NCBI GenBank assembly: GCA_036435485.1
Contig: CM071600.1
Location: forward strand, 47,489,546-47,553,545
DNA: 64,000 nt
DNA from: Saposhnikovia divaricata
Taxonomy: Eukaryota > Streptophyta > Magnoliopsida > Apiales > Apiaceae
Reading direction: 5' to 3'
A program made the position numbers and the translations under genes. Numbering within the stretch: position 1 is the stretch's first letter; every line of letters starts with the position of its first letter. The notes below the pieces were generated by a model, which saw only the letters and a program-made list of their open reading frames with translations, was not told the origin of the DNA and did not search any database. This document shows, in pieces, positions 33,936 to 45,581 of this stretch.

Positions 33936-35558
33936 TGTTATTGTAATTTTTGTGAAGTTCGTTCGCAGGGAAGGACTATTAATACAAGTTTAAGTTTTTA
34001 ATTTCTTAATATCTAGAAGTGTGAGAAATAATTGGTGTGTTCGAATAAACTAATTTTAAACAAGTACAACTAAAATTTAATTGATGAGGAAAAGCGATCC
34101 GAGAACTAGGGTTCTTCAATTGGTTCAATAATGTTGTTTTAATGCGATATATATTTTTCTCATATTTTGCTAAAAACAATTCTTCTATCCTTTATAATGT
34201 TCTCTCCCAAGATACAAAATATTGTCTATAATCATATCTCAAAACTCACTCCCATGATCAATCGAAATATAATTTTAGATTATTAAGACCCAAGAATTAT
34301 AAGTTTCATAGTCTTCTTATTAATCTCCCGATTCAATAATTAAACTATGTCTATCAAATCATGAACAAGAATTATGACTTATTTCCCAATTTATCATAAT
34401 TCCTATGAATACAATTAAAGGTTAGCTACTCCCTTAATTGGGTTGAGGCCTCAATGATAGATTAGCAAAAATAGAGAATTAATATCACAATCAAACAAGC
34501 ATATTTCACCAATGAATACTACCTAATTCTCGGATTATAGAATTAGTTACGCATGCTAGATAAAGAAAATAAGCATAAATTAAATGGCAAAATCATAATT
34601 AAAAGAGTTTAGAGTGAAGAAATTACAACTTTAAGAATTTATCCTCTCGAAATATTTTCCGATGAAATGAATGAGCACTCCAAGCAATTCACTTACAATC
34701 TTCAACCAAAATTGAACTTGCAGAAAATTAAAGTGTATAAAATAAAACTAAAATTACAAAAGAAAGTTGTAGCAAATTTGAGAGAGTACACAACTGAAAA
34801 ATCAGTTCAAGAATTGATGCCTAAAACCTATGAAATACACTTCTATTTATAGCACAAATTAGCACACCATACATCATAAAATACTTCACTAACAAAGCAC
34901 CACTACAAAAATAATAACCTACCCGACTAACTTTCGGCAAAAAGAATGATTCTTCAATTTCTTTTGAATAAAGCAAACCACACTGATTGTTCCTCTTTTC
35001 ATAATTCATGACCTGTTAACACAAACAAACCGGGTCCTCTTTTGCTTTGTATGGATGAGTTCCGTAGAAATGTTTTTTAACCCGCACAGCTTATAATCTT
35101 TAATTAATAAATAATTAATTAAATCAAGAAATTACAAAAATAAATATCTAATATTATTAGATATTTATAAATATAATTTTCTAAATAAATTAAATATTTA
35201 TTAATATAAATAAGTCCTTAAGTCCTAAGCTGCGGTCAATTGAGGGCCTGGAACCGGACTCCTTTCGCTTAACAAAAATTATATTAATTCCAACCGGGAT
35301 TCCTGCTTTAAGAATATATCACTTTCCATATTTTTGTGACAATTCTTATTTCCTCATTGCTCGTCCAGGTCTAATCTATGATCCCTTGAAGATGTGAAAT
35401 CAGGCTCCTTTTGCTTCCACAATTATCCTATAAACATAAAAAATTATCTTAGCATCAAATTCAAATTAAAATGCTACTAACAATGCTAATCAAGCACAAA
35501 ATTAAGGATAAATGAGAGATAACATGCTATAAAATATATACAAAATTAGCATGTATCA
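33936..35558 (-). repeat. Athila 3' LTR
   Basis: 1,623 bp, TG...CA. A G-rich polypurine tract (complement of 35561-35573) abuts it. Confidence 0.95.
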
Positions 35559-37289
35559 AATACCCCCCAACTTAACTTTTGCTCGTCCTCGAGTAAACCA
35601 AAATAATTACTTATTAATACCACTTTCGTAGGTGATCACGGTTGCATTTGGCATATGCAACAAGCCCTTTAAACCCCTAGGCAGCCCTAGTGGACGAGTG
35701 AGGTCTCGTGAGGGCCTATAGTGAATGTACCCACAAAATCCATCTAGCTCATGTAAAAGATCGAATGCCACTACAACACCACATATACAAGCTCTCTCAT
35801 GCCATGTCAACTTAAGAATCAAAGTGAAGAATGCAATGCCTTGTGTCGAAGTTACAAGTATTCACATAGTCTACTCAAAGAAGATACATAATTTCTCAAC
35901 AGTCCATGTCAATGTAAGAATAAGTTGGTAATCATGCTAAGCCCACAAGAGTACATCTTTGAGTCAAAACTTGGGATCTCATATGCAAAATACAGGTAAT
36001 AACTCACCTTTCACTCACAAAAGAATATTCACTCAAGAACAAGGGTAAGTGTATCACTCCATTCCAACAAAATCATAAACATGCTTGAAATTTGGTATCA
36101 ATCTAACTTTAACGCAACACACACCACTGATGATAATCAAAAGGTCTTTATTCGGGTTGTAATGGGGCTAGGGACAAGGTATGTCAAGTAAAGCCAAAAC
36201 AGGTTAAATGTCAAAAGCTAGTACCCAACAACATAATTCATTCAACTCCACCCTATTATCCCCACACTTGAATCTTTTTATTCTCTTTTAACAAGTAACT
36301 TGACTAGTCGAATGAAAAAGGATCATAAAAACATAAGTATGCTCTCATATAAATAATATTTTTTTTAAGAGAGCTAATTATAAACAAGAACAATGATCCA
36401 TTGATATTATTACAAACTTCGACTAACAAGTAACAACCAAACCCAATATTTTCCCAAAAGTAATGATCATCAATAAACCCCCCTTTGCACACCTTTTTAC
36501 TCCCTCAAACACTCTACTAGCCTCTGATAATTTGGGTTCAAGTTAAAGCAAGGCCAATAAAAGAAAAAAGTCTAGGCAAGTAATGTGGTGTGTCACCGAA
36601 AAAATATGATTAAGCTCAATGGGGTAACTAATTGATCATGTATAAATGGTGTGGTAATATAGGAAATATGAGGTTATCCCTAAATGCCTTTATCATGTTA
36701 TCATCAAATAATGTCATGCTTTTCAAGAAAGACCTCAAACAAGTGCTAGCAATGCAAACATCATGTGGACACTCAAGCAAACGAATATGAAATGCAAAAG
36801 ATATGCATATAGGCTCAAAACTCACTTGGTGCGGCAAAGCATAATCAATCCCAGGTAAAAGTCTCTCTAATGCACCTACTTGTACTCAAAGCATGTAAAC
36901 CAAATCATCTTGCACATATTCATGTCCTTTTAATCACTTACAACCTTCAAAAAGTCTACCAGTTTCAACTTGCTAGTGTATGTGATCTTTTTACAAGGCC
37001 AGAATTCTTTTTGTGATTTTTAATTTTTTGATTTTTTGATTTTTTTTTTTAGCACCAAATAACCCCAATAAGGTTCTATCTAAATGAACACCCCCCAACT
37101 TATCACGTTTCTTGTCCACAAGAAACAACACACAATGGACTAATATGCGAGGAAAAAGAGAGGACTGCCCTGAATCATGGTCGAGGTGGTAATGTGCAAC
37201 CAAGAACTGCCATTGTGGCATCCATCTTGAAATGAAGATCCTCCTGCATAGTCTAAACAAAAATATTATTCAAATCAACAAAATTCCTT
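35559..37289 (-). other. Athila 3' non-coding region (no env-like frame)
   Basis: Lies between the end of pol and the 3' LTR. No open frame above ~90 codons on the sense strand and no recognisable envelope-like features. Bases 35600-35750 match 63110-63245 at the end of the window closely ('gtaggtgatcacg.ttgcattt', 'ccctagtggacgagtgaggt'), marking a second family member there. Confidence 0.75.
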
Positions 37290-39653
37290 GGGTTGCCTCC
37301 CAAATAGCGCTTGTTTAACGTCATTAGCTCGACGCCTCTCGTGATGAACTTAAGCTTGAGGACTGGAGAGAAGCCAATTGACTCCTCTTGGAATGTCATC
37401 ACCAATCAAATATGGCTTGAGTCTTTGCCCATTCACTTTAAACACATCGGAACCATCTCGAGTGATGTCCACAACACCATACGAATATACCTTGACAATT
37501 TTAAAAGGGCCAGACCATCTTGACTTCAATTTTCCGGGAAAGAGTTTCAGCCTTTAGTTGAACAGTAGAACTCGCCGGTCAACTTCAAACTCTTTCGGTC
37601 TAATATGCCTGTCATGCCACTTCTTTGTCTTCTCCTTGTATATTGCCGCATTTTCATAAGACTTAAGTCTCAACTCATCAAGTTCACTTAGTTGCATCAA
37701 CCTGTTAAGTCCCGCAGCTTGTAATTCCATGTTCAAGAATCTTATCGCCCAAAGTGCCTTGTGCTTCACTTCCACGGGTAAATGACATGATTTTCCAAAC
37801 ACCAACCTATACGGAGACATACCGATAGGTGTCTTGAATGCCGTCCTATAAGCCCATAGAGCATCATCAAGCTTCCTTGCCTAATCTTTTCTGGAGCTAG
37901 CCACTGTTTTCTCAAGAATTTGTTTCAGCTCTCGATTTGAGATTTCCACTTGCCCGCTAGTTTGAGGGTGATAAGGTGTAGCAACTTTCTGAGTCACTCC
38001 ATACTTTCGCAAAAGATCTTCAATTAATTTATTGCAAAAGTGAGACCCTCCATCATTGATGATGGCCCTAGGCACTCCAAAACATGTAAAGATATGCTTC
38101 TGTAAGAACTTCTTAACCACTCTACCATCATTTGTAGGACTAGCAATCGTCTCCACCCATTTAGAGACGTAATCAACTCCCACCAAAATAAATTTGTTAC
38201 CATAAGATGATGGGAACGGGCCCATGAAATCTATGCCCCAAACATCAAATAGCTCAACCTCAAGAATAGGTTGCAAAGGCATCTCATTCCGTCCTGAAAT
38301 ATTTCCTGTTCTTTGACATCGATCACAAGTTGCAACAAAGCTTCTTGCATCTTGATACATTGAAGGCCAATAAAATCCAGATTGCCAAATTTTTGCAACA
38401 GTTTTTGTGCTACTATTGTGACCACCACATTCTAAAGCATGACAATGATTCAAGACATTAGGAATTTCCTCGTATGGCACACACCTCCTCATGATACCAT
38501 CAGCACATTCCTTGTAAAGAAGTGGTTCTTCCCAGAAGTAGTGTTTTACATCAAATAAGAATTTCTTCTTTTGTTGATAAGTCAGTCCACTTGGTACAAT
38601 GCCACCCACAAGATAATTTACGAAGTCCGCATACCATGGTGTAGACAAAGATACTGCAAGAAGTGTTTCTTCTGGAAATGCATCATTGATAGGTATATTA
38701 ACTCCTACCACTTCATCTCCCTGGTCCAACCTGGATAAATGATCAACTACCAAGTTTTCAGAACCTTTCTTGTCTCGAATTTCAAGATCAAACTCCTGGA
38801 GTAAAAGAATCCAACGGATTAGACGAGGCTTGGCATCCTTCTTTTTCATTAAATAACGAATCGCAGCATGATCCGTATAAACAATCACCCTAAACCCAAC
38901 AAGATAGGATCTGAATTTGTCAAAGGCAAAAACCACAGCAAGTAGCTCTTTTTCAGTGCTAGCATAATTGATTTGTGCATCATCAAGTGTCTTGCTTGCA
39001 TAGTATATCACATGCATGCGTTTTTCCTTCTTTTGGCCCAAAACAGCACCCACAGCATAGTCACTAGCATCACACATGAGCTCAAAAGGTAAGCTCCAAT
39101 CAGGGGCTGACATGATAGGTGCAGAAGTAAGTTCCTTCTTCAACCTGTTAAAAGCAACAAGACAACTCTTGTCAAAATCAAAGACACTGTCTTTTTCAAG
39201 TAGATTACAAAGAGGATGAGAAATTTTAGAAAAATCTTTGATAAAACGTCGGTAAAAACCGGCGTGTCCAAGAAAACTTTTAATCCCCTTCATAGATGAG
39301 GGTGGTGGTAATTTCTCGATCACTTCGATTTTCGCCCTGTCCACCTCGATGCCTTTACTAGAAATCTTGTGCCCAAGCACAATACCATCCTTTACCATAA
39401 AATGACACTTCTCCCAATTAAGAACAAGATTAGTGTCTTCACATCTCTGAAACATTTGAGACAAACTGGTTAAGCAAGAATCAAAGGAAGAACCATATAC
39501 AGTAAAGTCATCCATGAAGACTTCCATGGTTTTTCCTAGAAAATCTGAGAATATAGCTATCATGAGCCGCTGAAAAGTAGATGGGCCATTACACAAACCA
39601 AAGGGTAGTCTACGATATGCAAAAGTACCATAAGGACAAGTAAAGGTTGTCTT
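37290..39653 (-). pseudogene. Athila pol: RT, RNase H, integrase, with nonsense codons
   Basis: In frame with the gag-protease-RT region upstream but separated by TAA at 39654-39656. Motifs: RT catalytic EVFMDDFTVYG (about 39495-39525), RNase H FELMCDASDYAVGAVLG, integrase zinc finger (HCHALECGGH...CDRCQRTGN) and core (WGIDFMGPFP, INDGGSHF, NRELKQILE). A TAG at 37881-37883 stands where tryptophan is expected. A stop at about 37554-37556 falls shortly before the GPF module (WSGPFKIVKVYSYG), and similarity runs on to about 37290. Apart from these three stops the frame is well kept. Confidence 0.9.
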
Positions 39654-42539
39654 TTATTGATCCTCGGGAGCAATGGGAATCTGAAAGTATCCCGAGAATC
39701 CATCTAGAAAATTATAATACTCATTACCCGCAAGTCTTTCGAGCATTTGATCAATAAATGGGAGAGGAAAGTGATCTTTGCGAGTAGCATTATTTAATTT
39801 TCTATAATCAATACAAACTCTCCAACCTGTTACAGTCCTAGTGGGGATTAATTCATTATTTTCATTATGCACGACAGTCATCCCACCCTTCTTAGGTACA
39901 ACATGAATTGGACTAACCCAGTTACTATGTGGAATAGAGTATATAATGCCAGCATCTAACAACTTAGTTATCTCTTCCTTAACCACATCTTGCAAATTAG
40001 GATTCAATCTTCTTTGTCCCTCAATCACAGGTTTATGATTATCTTCTAAAGAAATCCTATGCATGCAAAGAGCAGGGCTAATTCCCTTGATATCTTTAAT
40101 TGTCCAACCAATTGATGATTTAAATTGCCTAAGCACATTTAACAATTTATCAAGTTCATCATCATGGAGCAAAGCGGACACTATCACAGGATATGTATCG
40201 TTAGGACCAAGAAAAGCATACCTTAGATTAGAAGGAAGAGGTTTGAGTTCTACCTGAGGTGCCTCCGAGATTGAAAGTGCCACCTCAATTGTCGGTGTAT
40301 CTTTTTCTTGCATATCAAGTGCAAGTGCTTCTTCAACTTCTTTATCATCTAAGGTTTGTTCCACTTTTGCGAAGTCTGCATCTTCAAGACTTACGATCTC
40401 ATCCACTATGTCAACATTGAAACATGTAGCATCAAATGAAGGCATCTTCATAGCTTTGTTGAGATCAAACTCAACATTTTCATCACCAACATTTAATGCC
40501 AATTTCCCAGCTTTGACATCAATTGTGGTTCCAGCAGTAGCCAAAAATGGCCTTCCCAAAATAATGGGCATCTCAACATCTTCATCCATCTCCAACACCA
40601 CAAAATCACAAGGGATAAAGAATTTATCCACTTTGACAAGCACATCCTCAATGACTCCCAAAGGATACTTGATAGTACGATCAACCAACTGAAGTGAGAT
40701 TCTTGTCTTCTTGAGCTCTACAAGACCAAGTCTTCCACAAATGGAATGTGGCATCAAACTCACACTAGCCCCTAAATCACACAAGGTTTTAATATTCTCC
40801 ATTGCTCCAATAGTGCATGGTAAAGAGAAACTCCCAGAATCCTTTAATTTCCGTGGAATTGCTTTTTGGATGACTGCACTACATTCCGCATTGAGAGTAA
40901 TAGTTTCCACATCTTCAAGTTTCCTTTTTCTGGACAACATCTCCTTAAGAAATTTGGCGTAGAGTGGCATTTGAGCCAAAGCGTCAGCAAATGGAATATT
41001 AATATGCAACTGCCGGAACATAGTCAAGAACTTCTCGTACTGCTTCTCTAACTGCCTGTTGTGAAGTCTCTGTGGAAATGGAATAGGAGGAACATAAGGT
41101 GGTGGAGGAACATACGGCTTTTCTGGTTTTTCTTCCTTCTTATCTTCATCTACTTTTTCTGACTTTTCTGCATCAATCTCTACTATCTCATTTTCTTTTT
41201 CCACATCTCTCTCTTTAGACTCAAGAGCCTCAACCTCGGGCAACTCTTTTCCGCTCCTCAAAGTAATTGCTTTGCATTGTTCCTTACCATTCTGGTCGGG
41301 TTGACTTGGAAGAGAACCCTGCTCACGAACACCCATCTTGGAGGCAATTTGTCCAATCTGTGTTTCTAGCATCTTTTGAGATGATGCCATCTGATTTATT
41401 CTTGATTCCATATTAGCCAATGCCCCAGAGGTTCCTTGCATTATTTTATTTAGTGCAACCTCCCAATCAGCAGGTTCTTTCTTTGGCGGTGGTTGATACT
41501 GCTGTTGTGCTTGATACGGTGGTCGTGACTGAAAACCAGGAGGTTGATTCTGCCTTGGAAATGAATAGGAAGGATTAGCCGTATAATTACTACTGTAAGA
41601 AAGATTGTTGTTTGGCCTTTGATTTGGATTGTAGTAGGAGTTATTCTGAACAGGCCACGGCTGTCTTCCCTGAATAAAAGATGCTTCTTCTGGAAATTGT
41701 TGCACATAAGAGTTCTGACTAGCACTATAATCATTATACCCTTCCATAGGTGAAGAAATAGCATTCACATTTGCCCTTTGTCCTCGCATCTCCTGAGTTA
41801 GAGTATCCAATTTGAGAGCCAGCATGTTGATCATCTCAGAATCTTGTGCTGCTTTTGCTGAGCTTGTCCCACTAGGTGCCCATGAATAATTATTAGATGC
41901 CAATTCCTCAAGGAGTGCTTTAGCCTGTGTAGTTGGTGCCTTCTTAAAATTTCCACCAGCAACCACATCCAAACTCAAACGAATATCTGCATTCATGGCC
42001 CCATAAAAAGTACTAATGATCTGCCAATCTTGCAAACCATGATGTGGACACTTCCTCAATAATGCCTTAAATCTCTCCCATGCCTGATATAGACCTCCAC
42101 CCGGTTCTGCTTTAAAACTCATAATCATAGTCCTCAATTGTTGCGTCTTGTCAGAAGGATAATATTTGGACAAGAATGCAGTAGAAAGACTCTCCCATGT
42201 AGCAACCGTGGTGTCTGGAAGTTGTTGAAACCATTCCAAAGCTCTCCCCTTAATAGAGTAGGGAAACATATGGAGACGAATCTTGTCACTCGTAACACCA
42301 TTGATTCTGAATGAGCCACACATCTGCACGAAACGCTCTAGATGTCTGTGTGGGTCCTCTAGTTCAATATCTCCTTCAAAAGCTTGATTGCTGATCATCT
42401 GAATTAAGCTTGGATTAATGTTGAATTGGGCTGCCCCAATCTCTGGAGTTTTGTACATGCAATTAGCAGGATTTGGTGTCTTATGGTCCCAAATTGAAGT
42501 CTCATCAATAATAGCAACTTCACGATCTTCGTCAGCCAT
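39654..42539 (-). CDS. Athila gag, protease and start of RT
   Basis: A 961-codon open frame from ATG at 42539. The gag capsid region (FRINGVTSDKIRLHMFPYSI, RALEWFQQLP) is followed by a Gln/Asn/Pro/Tyr-rich stretch. A Glu/Lys-rich segment comes next, then an aspartic protease (LCDLGASVSLMP, ILGRPFLATAGT). The RT N-terminus follows (VVPKKGGMTVV, WRVCIDYRKLNNATRKDHFP). The frame ends at TAA 39654, where relatives have glutamate, so pol is split here. The gag start lies 164 bp from the Tat insertion at 42704. Confidence 0.92.
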   Translation of the reverse strand: MADEDREVAIIDETSIWDHKTPNPANCMYKTPEIGAAQFNINPSLIQMISNQAFEGDIELEDPHRHLERFVQMCGSFRINGVTSDKIRLHMFPYSIKGRALEWFQQLPDTTVATWESLSTAFLSKYYPSDKTQQLRTMIMSFKAEPGGGLYQAWERFKALLRKCPHHGLQDWQIISTFYGAMNADIRLSLDVVAGGNFKKAPTTQAKALLEELASNNYSWAPSGTSSAKAAQDSEMINMLALKLDTLTQEMRGQRANVNAISSPMEGYNDYSASQNSYVQQFPEEASFIQGRQPWPVQNNSYYNPNQRPNNNLSYSSNYTANPSYSFPRQNQPPGFQSRPPYQAQQQYQPPPKKEPADWEVALNKIMQGTSGALANMESRINQMASSQKMLETQIGQIASKMGVREQGSLPSQPDQNGKEQCKAITLRSGKELPEVEALESKERDVEKENEIVEIDAEKSEKVDEDKKEEKPEKPYVPPPPYVPPIPFPQRLHNRQLEKQYEKFLTMFRQLHINIPFADALAQMPLYAKFLKEMLSRKRKLEDVETITLNAECSAVIQKAIPRKLKDSGSFSLPCTIGAMENIKTLCDLGASVSLMPHSICGRLGLVELKKTRISLQLVDRTIKYPLGVIEDVLVKVDKFFIPCDFVVLEMDEDVEMPIILGRPFLATAGTTIDVKAGKLALNVGDENVEFDLNKAMKMPSFDATCFNVDIVDEIVSLEDADFAKVEQTLDDKEVEEALALDMQEKDTPTIEVALSISEAPQVELKPLPSNLRYAFLGPNDTYPVIVSALLHDDELDKLLNVLRQFKSSIGWTIKDIKGISPALCMHRISLEDNHKPVIEGQRRLNPNLQDVVKEEITKLLDAGIIYSIPHSNWVSPIHVVPKKGGMTVVHNENNELIPTRTVTGWRVCIDYRKLNNATRKDHFPLPFIDQMLERLAGNEYYNFLDGFSGYFQIPIAPEDQ

Positions 42540-42703
42540 CTTAGATTTTTATTTCCTTTGCTTTGCCTCTCGCCTTAAGATTTGAGCAGTGCGTTCGATT
42601 TCCGGATCAAATTCTAGATTTCCAGCACTTCCTGTACGTCACGTGCAAGAGTTTGTGCACCTGAAAAGACAACACCAATAAGATAGAGTTAAAACAAAAG
42701 AAC

Positions 42704-43221
42704 TGTTGGGGAATAAAAACGAGGGTTTGTAAATTGCGGCTAGGGTTTGTATGTATTAAATACAAGGGATGGTGAGCTTCAAGCTTTAATGGCTGTTCTT
42801 GCGTTCGAGACTGATCGGTCCTCACAAGATGCCTACGTATCTCTGTATTGCTAGAGAATCAAGCCAACGTAGTTCTGAGAATGAGGGGTCAGGCCCTTTA
42901 TATAGGCTGAGAAGCCTTAGAATTAAGGTAGGAGTTGGAGACTTAATAGATAAGTCACCTCCTTGAGGAAAGTTCTAGACTCCTTCCTTGTAGGAGTCTG
43001 TTGCCATATCGAATTGGATGCCTTGGAGGCTAAGTCTTGTAGAGATAATGTCCTTATCTGACACTTATTGCCGAGCTGTTTATTACCCCTAATATTAATT
43101 ACGAAAATAATATTAAAGATAGGACTTTGGACCCTGTTGGTGGGCCCCACGTTCGGACCATACCGGGTCTAATTAATGCAACACTAAATGTGTCTTTAAG
43201 GCTTATTTTTAGCCCATATCA
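42704..43221 (-). repeat. Tat-type 3' LTR
   Basis: 518 bp, TG...CA, 516/518 identical to 49417-49934. It abuts the polypurine tract. Confidence 0.95.
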
Positions 43222-43439
43222 TTTGCCCCCCAACTTCTAGGAAAACTGATCAGGTTTTCCTTGAAGTTTTAACGGTCCTTTCCAAGACTTGGGTCAAGGT
43301 TCATCTTTATGCACTAGTGTTTCACGAGTATTGTCTTTATGTAAAGCGTAGAGCGACCGACGCGTTTACGACAATGTTAATTCGATGCTAATCGGTACTA
43401 ATCAGCCTTAACGACATTTAAACAATGTTTAAACGACGT

Positions 43440-43720
43440 TGAACGGCATAAAACGGCACTAAACGGTACTAACTTGCCTTAAACGACACTTAAACAACGT
43501 TTAAGTTACGCCAACCGGCATTAAACGACACTGAACGGTGCTTATCGGCACTAACGGTGCTAATCGACACTTAATCGGTGCTTATCGGCACTAACGGTGT
43601 TAATCGGCACTTAATCGGTGCTTATCGGCATTGACGGTGCTATCGGCACTTAATCGGTGCTTATCGGCACTAACGAGCCTTGAACGACACTTAAACAATG
43701 TTAAGCGATTCTAAACGGTG
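43440..43720. repeat. Array of short 'cggtgcttatcggcac' repeats
   Basis: The words 'ttaatcggtgcttatcggca' and 'taacggtgctaatcg' recur about every 50 bp between about 43540 and 43680. Looser versions (aaacggcactaaacg) reach back to about 43390. Non-coding, in the 3' region of the Tat-type element. Confidence 0.8.
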
Positions 43721-43724
43721 CTAA

Positions 43725-43818
43725 ACGGCACTAGCGGGGGTCCGGGGGCAGCAGCCCCCGGGCGGGGTCCAAGGGGCGGCAGCCCCTGGCGGGGTCCAAG
43801 GGGCAGAGCCCCTGGCTG
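43725..43818. repeat. GC-rich hairpin-forming repeats
   Basis: Three copies of a ~30-bp unit, ggggtcc(a/g)(a/g)gggg...agcccc(t/c)gg. In each one gggg pairs with the cccc of the same unit, giving small GC stem-loops. Base composition is strikingly unlike the AT-rich surroundings. Confidence 0.85.
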
Positions 43819-43925
43819 GGGTCGAGCTGGAAATTTTTTATTTCCAAGGGCTAGTACTATTCAGAAATTATCATTTCGACTCAAATTTCTGAATTTTAAT
43901 CACAAATTTCGATCAGGAAACTTCA

Positions 43926-44210
43926 CATTTTTCGACCAGGATTTCGACCAGGATTCTGGTCGAAATAAGGTCTCATTTTTCTCCTGGTCGAACGGATTTT
44001 CGACCAGGATTCCTGGTCGTTTCGACCAGGATTCTGGTCGAAATAAGGTCTCATTTTTCTCCTGGTCGAACGGATTTTCGACAAGGATTCTTGGTCATTT
44101 CGACCAGGATTCTGGTCGAATTAATTACCTTTTTCGTGGCTCAGTCGAACAATTTTTCGACCAGGATTCTTGGTCATTTCGACCAGGATTCTGGTCGAAT
44201 TAATGGCCTT
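43926..44210. repeat. Four tandem ~78-bp repeats built on the palindrome cgaccag..ctggtcg
   Basis: The word ttcgaccaggattctggtcg starts at 43943, 44021, 44099 and 44178, a period of 78-79 bp. The word is itself an inverted repeat (cgaccag/ctggtcg around 4 bases). Second arms such as tcctggtcgaa lie within each unit. Copies 1 and 2 are near identical; 3 and 4 diverge in the spacer. Confidence 0.92.
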
Positions 44211-44349
44211 TTAATGGCTTGGTCTGTCAAGACCTCGATTTTACGTGACTAAAAAGTAAGGTCTTAATTTTCTTGAGGCCATGACCGTGCCTAAAGCAAA
44301 CTTCTCTATAGCGGAGTGATTCAGGTCAGCTTCATGAAGCACCTTGGTG

Positions 44350-44600
44350 CCAACAACATGTTGGTGCAGTGGTTGAGCCACTGGCCTCCTTTGAAGGAGG
44401 TCAGGGGTTCGACTCCTGCGTGTGCGTGAGTTTCTTAGTTTGTATTAGGTTTCCTTTCTGTATTTGTATTTCTGTATTTGTAATGGCCGGGGGTCCTTCG
44501 GAAACAGCCTCCCTATTGTATAGGGGCATGGTCTGCGTACAGCTACCCTCCTCAGACACCACTTTGAGTGGTATTATAACTGAGTAAGCTAAGTTTTTTT
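44350..44600 (+). mobile_element. tRNA-derived SINE with LINE-type 3' tail
   Basis: About 250 bp flanked by a long target duplication, ttcatgaagcaccttggtg, at 44331-44349 and 44601-44619 (17-19 bp; the first t's merge with the tail). The head holds Pol III promoter boxes: A box tggtgcagtgg (44362-44372) and B box ggttcgactcc (44406-44416). The body ends in cggaaacagcctccc ... ggggcatggtctgcgtaca (44490-44540) and a T-run. The tail matches the 3' UTR of the RTE LINE at 22928-24250. It is inserted in the Tat-type element and is the innermost layer of the nest. Confidence 0.93.
44362..44416 (+). promoter_or_regulatory. Internal Pol III promoter (A and B boxes) of the SINE
   Basis: A box tggtgcagtgg at 44362-44372 and a perfect B box ggttcgactcc at 44406-44416. 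The 33-bp gap between them is usual for tRNA genes and tRNA-derived SINEs. Confidence 0.85.
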
Positions 44601-45581
44601 TTCATGAAGCACCTTGGTGACATAGTAAATGAGTTTCCAAACCTTCCACGAGAAAGCTTCAAAATCCTTTCAAAGGTTTCATGCTTGCCTAATCTTACAT
44701 AGAATTACTTTGAACCTTTTCATCCACCTTGTTGGAATGTTGATTCAGTTACACATTCTTGAGTTGTTCACGAATCTCTTGATCCAAGGTTGGATCTGAT
44801 AGCTTTGTTGGCCTTCTAAGGCTTCAACTTAGTTCCTTAGCCCTTGATTTATAACACAAGGCCTGGATTCTAAGGTTGATGTTGGTGTTCTGGATCACCA
44901 ACACGAGGTTTCAGGTCAATAGGAGGTGTTTGTTATGCCTTAAATGGTTTCGTGAACTTTGACTTGTGACCTTCCGGGCCTTAACTTATTTGCTGAGACC
45001 TTGGTTTTAAGGTTATTATCAACCCTTGATTCCCTTGATTCTTATTCCAAGATGTAGGAATGACGAAGTCCCTTAGTTCTTGCCCCCTTTGCTTCATACA
45101 GAGGAGGTCTTACTTTTCAGTCGATCGTTCAGGGAGTTCACTTGCTCCTCAGCGTTTGACTTCAAGTCCGGTGTGTCTTGGCTGGTTGTTAACCTTCTTT
45201 TCTTGATTCTAGGTTTCCAACCTTCTTCTTATGCTCACAGGACCTTGCTTTGGTTTATATTCGATTGAAGGCTCTTGATTCAAGTCCTTAAACTTCAAAT
45301 GACAAATTTGATTGGAGGCAGACAGCCTTTTTACCATCAAGGCTAAAATTTTGTGTCGGGATTTGAGATTCAAGATTTTAAGTAAGGAATGACAAAGGAC
45401 CTCTCATCTCAACACTCTCACTAACTGTTTCTGTGCCTTCAAGGCATTATCAGGGAGCCAACAAGTCTCGAGATGAGCTCGAAGAGGGTCTATCCTTCAG
45501 CTTACATCAACTGGTGCTACCAATTTTGATTCGATGGTGGGGTCTTCAGGACCTGGAAGCAAAAGCTCTCTGCATAATTCT

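Noticed and set aside
36991..37260. 89-codon minus-strand frame in the Athila 3' region
   Set aside because: Lies in the non-coding stretch after pol; no envelope-like membrane segment or family motif.
43718..44203. 161-codon plus-strand frame with repeated WSNGFSTRI blocks
   Set aside because: Produced by the 78-bp tandem repeats of the Tat-type element; opposite to its transcription and without relatives.
43440..44210. CRISPR array
   Set aside because: Repeats are directly adjoining or diverged with no unique spacers, and the DNA is a plant nuclear retrotransposon.
44350..44430. A functional tRNA gene
   Set aside because: A and B boxes are present, but the rest does not fold as a cloverleaf and continues into a LINE-type tail; it is a SINE head.
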